34,352 bases of DNA, taken from an uncultured Prevotellaceae bacterium (GTDB lineage Bacteria; Bacteroidota; Bacteroidia; Bacteroidales; Bacteroidaceae). A program made the translations under genes and the position numbers. The notes below the pieces were generated by a model. It saw only the letters and a program-made list of their open reading frames with translations. It was not told the origin of the DNA and did not search any database. Shown piece after piece: positions 33,029 through 34,352 of the stretch. Each line of letters begins with the position of its first letter. The stretch's first letter is position 1. The stretch spans positions 1 to 34,352 of the forward strand of contig CAMNIN010000043.1 in the NCBI GenBank assembly GCA_946540735.1. The letters are read 5' to 3'.

Positions 33029-33527
33029 CCGACAGCACGCCGACGACGAATCCATAGAAGTGGAGTCCGACGGCCACACTCCCTACTGCGGCGGCCAACA
33101 CCGTCCATCCGGCCACAACCGCGCAGAAACGGATTTTCCGCGCCACATAGGGCAGCGCTTTCCCCATCAGCACGTAATCCACACCCGACAGTCCCACGAC
33201 ACTCAGCGATGCGCTGCCCCCACCTGCGGTCCACACCGCGATGGCGACCGGACAGCAGCATGCCACCACATAGGCCATCGCCAAATGGCGCAGACGGATG
33301 GGGAAGAAAAACACAATCTGCCACAGCACATACACATTGAGCAACGCATGACACATCCCCGCATGTACAAAGGGGTGGGCCATCCGCGACACCAAAGGGG
33401 CACCGGCAGCGATGCCCCTTGTCCATTCACCCTCCGGCAACAGTCCGATGCTCCGCAAGACCTGCAGGAGCACGATGCCTATTCCGACAACAAGTGCCGC
33501 AGCTTTCGCATCTTCTCTCTGGCGCAT
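33000..33527 (-). CDS. Rhomboid-family intramembrane serine protease
   Basis: The ATG at 33527 (MRQREDAKAAALV) gives 175 aa with about six membrane segments. Earlier codons to 33632 encode a hydrophilic stretch that belongs to the upstream gene's overlap. Motifs fit rhomboids: HALLNVYVLWQI in helix 2 (the HxxxN pattern), GLSGVDYVLMG with the catalytic Ser114, and LHFYGFVVG with the catalytic His in the last helix. The protein cleaves membrane-spanning substrates. It overlaps the end of the upstream 151-aa gene by 49 bp and the convergent DUF4236 gene by 29 bp. The overlap with its neighbour suggests translational coupling. Confidence 0.85.
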   Translation of the reverse strand: MRQREDAKAAALVVGIGIVLLQVLRSIGLLPEGEWTRGIAAGAPLVSRMAHPFVHAGMCHALLNVYVLWQIVFFFPIRLRHLAMAYVVACCCPVAIAVWTAGGGSASLSVVGLSGVDYVLMGKALPYVARKIRFCAVVAGWTVLAAAVGSVAVGLHFYGFVVGVLSAMPLLLRRR

Positions 33528-33934
33528 CGCTTCCTCTCCTCCAAAATGATCACACGCGCACTGCTCACCGACAGATAGAACTTGGGAGCGGGCTGATTGA
33601 CGACATGGCACACGCAGCGGCTGAACGTCCACTGGGGGTGCTGACGCTCCACTTTGTCACAACGACGGCGGATCTCCTCATACATCTCACGCTTCAACGG
33701 ATGGTATCGCGTAGAGAGGGGCTTCCTGGCCATCTCGTTGAGCACACGCTGAGCCCGTTCCTCGCTGATCCAGAAACGACGGGCAGGACGGTCTACAGCG
33801 CGTTGGATCACCTCCTCCATCAAGTCCTCCTCTGACTTACCCAGTTCCTGATTGAATACCTCCAGCAGATTCTGTCCTCTGTCGTCACGGTATTCGAATG
33901 GTGTACGACGAGACACTCTTCTTGTTTTTTCCAT
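33479..33934 (-). CDS. Small basic protein with an internal duplication, 151 aa
   Basis: The family is not named here. The protein starts MEKTRRVSRRTPFEYRDDRG, is charged and mostly helical, and has no signal or membrane segment. Two similar segments about 65 residues apart, RPARRFWISEERAQRVLNEM and QPAPKFYLSVSSARVIILEE, share the pattern PAxxFxxSxxxAR. I associate this motif with small Bacteroidales proteins of unknown role. The Arg/Lys-rich C-terminus could bind nucleic acid, but this is speculation. It is driven by a consensus promoter at 34010-34041 and leads into the rhomboid gene. Confidence 0.75.
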   Translation of the reverse strand: MEKTRRVSRRTPFEYRDDRGQNLLEVFNQELGKSEEDLMEEVIQRAVDRPARRFWISEERAQRVLNEMARKPLSTRYHPLKREMYEEIRRRCDKVERQHPQWTFSRCVCHVVNQPAPKFYLSVSSARVIILEERKRCAREKMRKLRHLLSE

Positions 33935-33961
33935 GGTGTGTTCCTAATTTTTTAGTTTGAT

Positions 33962-33996
33962 AAATCCTGAAAACTCGTTATGCAAATCCTGAAAAC
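33962..33996. repeat. Direct repeat in the leader of the 151-aa gene
   Basis: AAATCCTGAAAAC occurs at 33962-33974 and again at 33984-33996, a 22-bp period. Both copies lie downstream of the predicted transcription start (near 34003) and upstream of the ATG at 33934, so they could act as a repressor site or at the RNA level. Confidence 0.8.
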
Positions 33997-34009
33997 AGGT
34001 GGATGACGG

Positions 34010-34041
34010 CAAAATTAGTCACAGGAGCCTCCGAAAACAAA
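34010..34041 (-). promoter_or_regulatory. Consensus promoter of the 151-aa/rhomboid operon
   Basis: On the minus strand TTTG (34038-34041), a 20-bp spacer and TAATTTTG (34010-34017) fit the Bacteroidetes consensus exactly. The leader to the ATG at 33934 is about 70 nt. Confidence 0.7.
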
Positions 34042-34352
34042 TTTTGGGGCCAAAATGTCGGATCTTCATACGAAAATGACGAGCGGTTAGCCTTCAATAC
34101 ACTGAATGGCAATCCGTTATACAAAAGCCAACTATCACGACCCTGAAACCTGCCCTCATCGTGCTATTTCAGGGAAAATTGTCGTAGGATGCGTAGGTAG
34201 CGTAGAAAACGTAGATGACTGGAATAACGAAAATGGCAGGCCGTCCTTCATATCCTCCATTATCTTTGCAGCCAATTCTGGGAGCGCATGAATCCCCATT
34301 AAAAAGTCGGATGAATCCATTCTCATAAGGAAGTAGAGACGTCACATCGGGG

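Larger units (their letters stand above)
33935..34352. other. Intergenic region at the right edge, no supported gene
   Basis: The region holds the minus-strand promoter at 34010-34041, a direct repeat at 33962-33996, and an 8-bp inverted repeat CCCTGAAA/TTTCAGGG (34141-34148 and 34167-34174, 18-nt loop). A TATCTTTG at 34261-34268 might be a plus-strand -7 element for a gene beyond the edge, but no TTTG stands upstream. A 61-codon frame at 34106-34291 has no gene-like features. Confidence 0.6.

Noticed and set aside
34106..34291. 61-codon plus-strand open frame at the right edge
   Set aside because: It has no promoter match in position, no hydrophobic segment or motif, and spans an inverted repeat. 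It looks like chance.

Overview
The window looks like a chromosomal segment of a gut or rumen Bacteroidales bacterium, most likely Prevotella/Segatella or a close relative. The evidence is a SusC-type TonB receptor, a hybrid two-component system (HTCS), a GH115 alpha-glucuronidase, BspA-like leucine-rich repeat and dockerin proteins with GKKVVVK-type C-terminal tails, scarce Shine-Dalgarno sequences, and many sites fitting the Bacteroidetes promoter (TTTG, about 20 bp, TAnnTTTG). The genus is inferred, not proven.

Layout. 1-7273 (minus strand) is one end of a polysaccharide utilisation locus, probably for glucuronoxylan: a GH115 gene, then the HTCS regulator, then a SusC-like gene that runs off the left edge. 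An identical 10-bp motif lies upstream of both the susC-like and GH115 genes and is a candidate HTCS operator. 7693-9911 (plus strand) holds an unrecognised 652-aa single-span membrane protein and a 73-aa membrane protein, closed by a strong terminator. 9912-10611 is non-coding and filled with four copies of a hairpin-rich repeat family; a fifth copy lies at 27905-28041. 10612-16986 (minus) is a compact five-gene operon of phage structural type: a capsid-like protein, two small proteins, a 1114-aa beta-helix tail fibre or spike, and a small protein with hexapeptide repeats. No integrase, terminase, portal or lysis gene is visible next to it.

17132-26340 (minus) is a surface or secreted protein cluster. 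It holds a 1961-aa LRR protein with embedded EF-hand modules, three small proteins combining cohesin-like folds, dockerin repeats or a sorting tail, and one dockerin-only protein. 26473-27732 (minus) is a tandem pair of deoxynucleoside kinases. 28049-33028 (plus) encodes an EamA transporter, a P1B-type metal ATPase that appears to lack its nucleotide-binding domain, the phosphoserine phosphatase SerB with its own promoter, and a DUF4236 membrane protein. 33000-33934 (minus) is a rhomboid protease and a small basic protein with an internal duplication. The last 418 bases carry a promoter and short repeats but no gene I can support.

The parts most worth following up are the capsid mini-operon, the cohesin/dockerin/EF-hand-LRR cluster, the shortened metal ATPase and the hairpin repeat family. 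No tRNA, rRNA or CRISPR array was seen.
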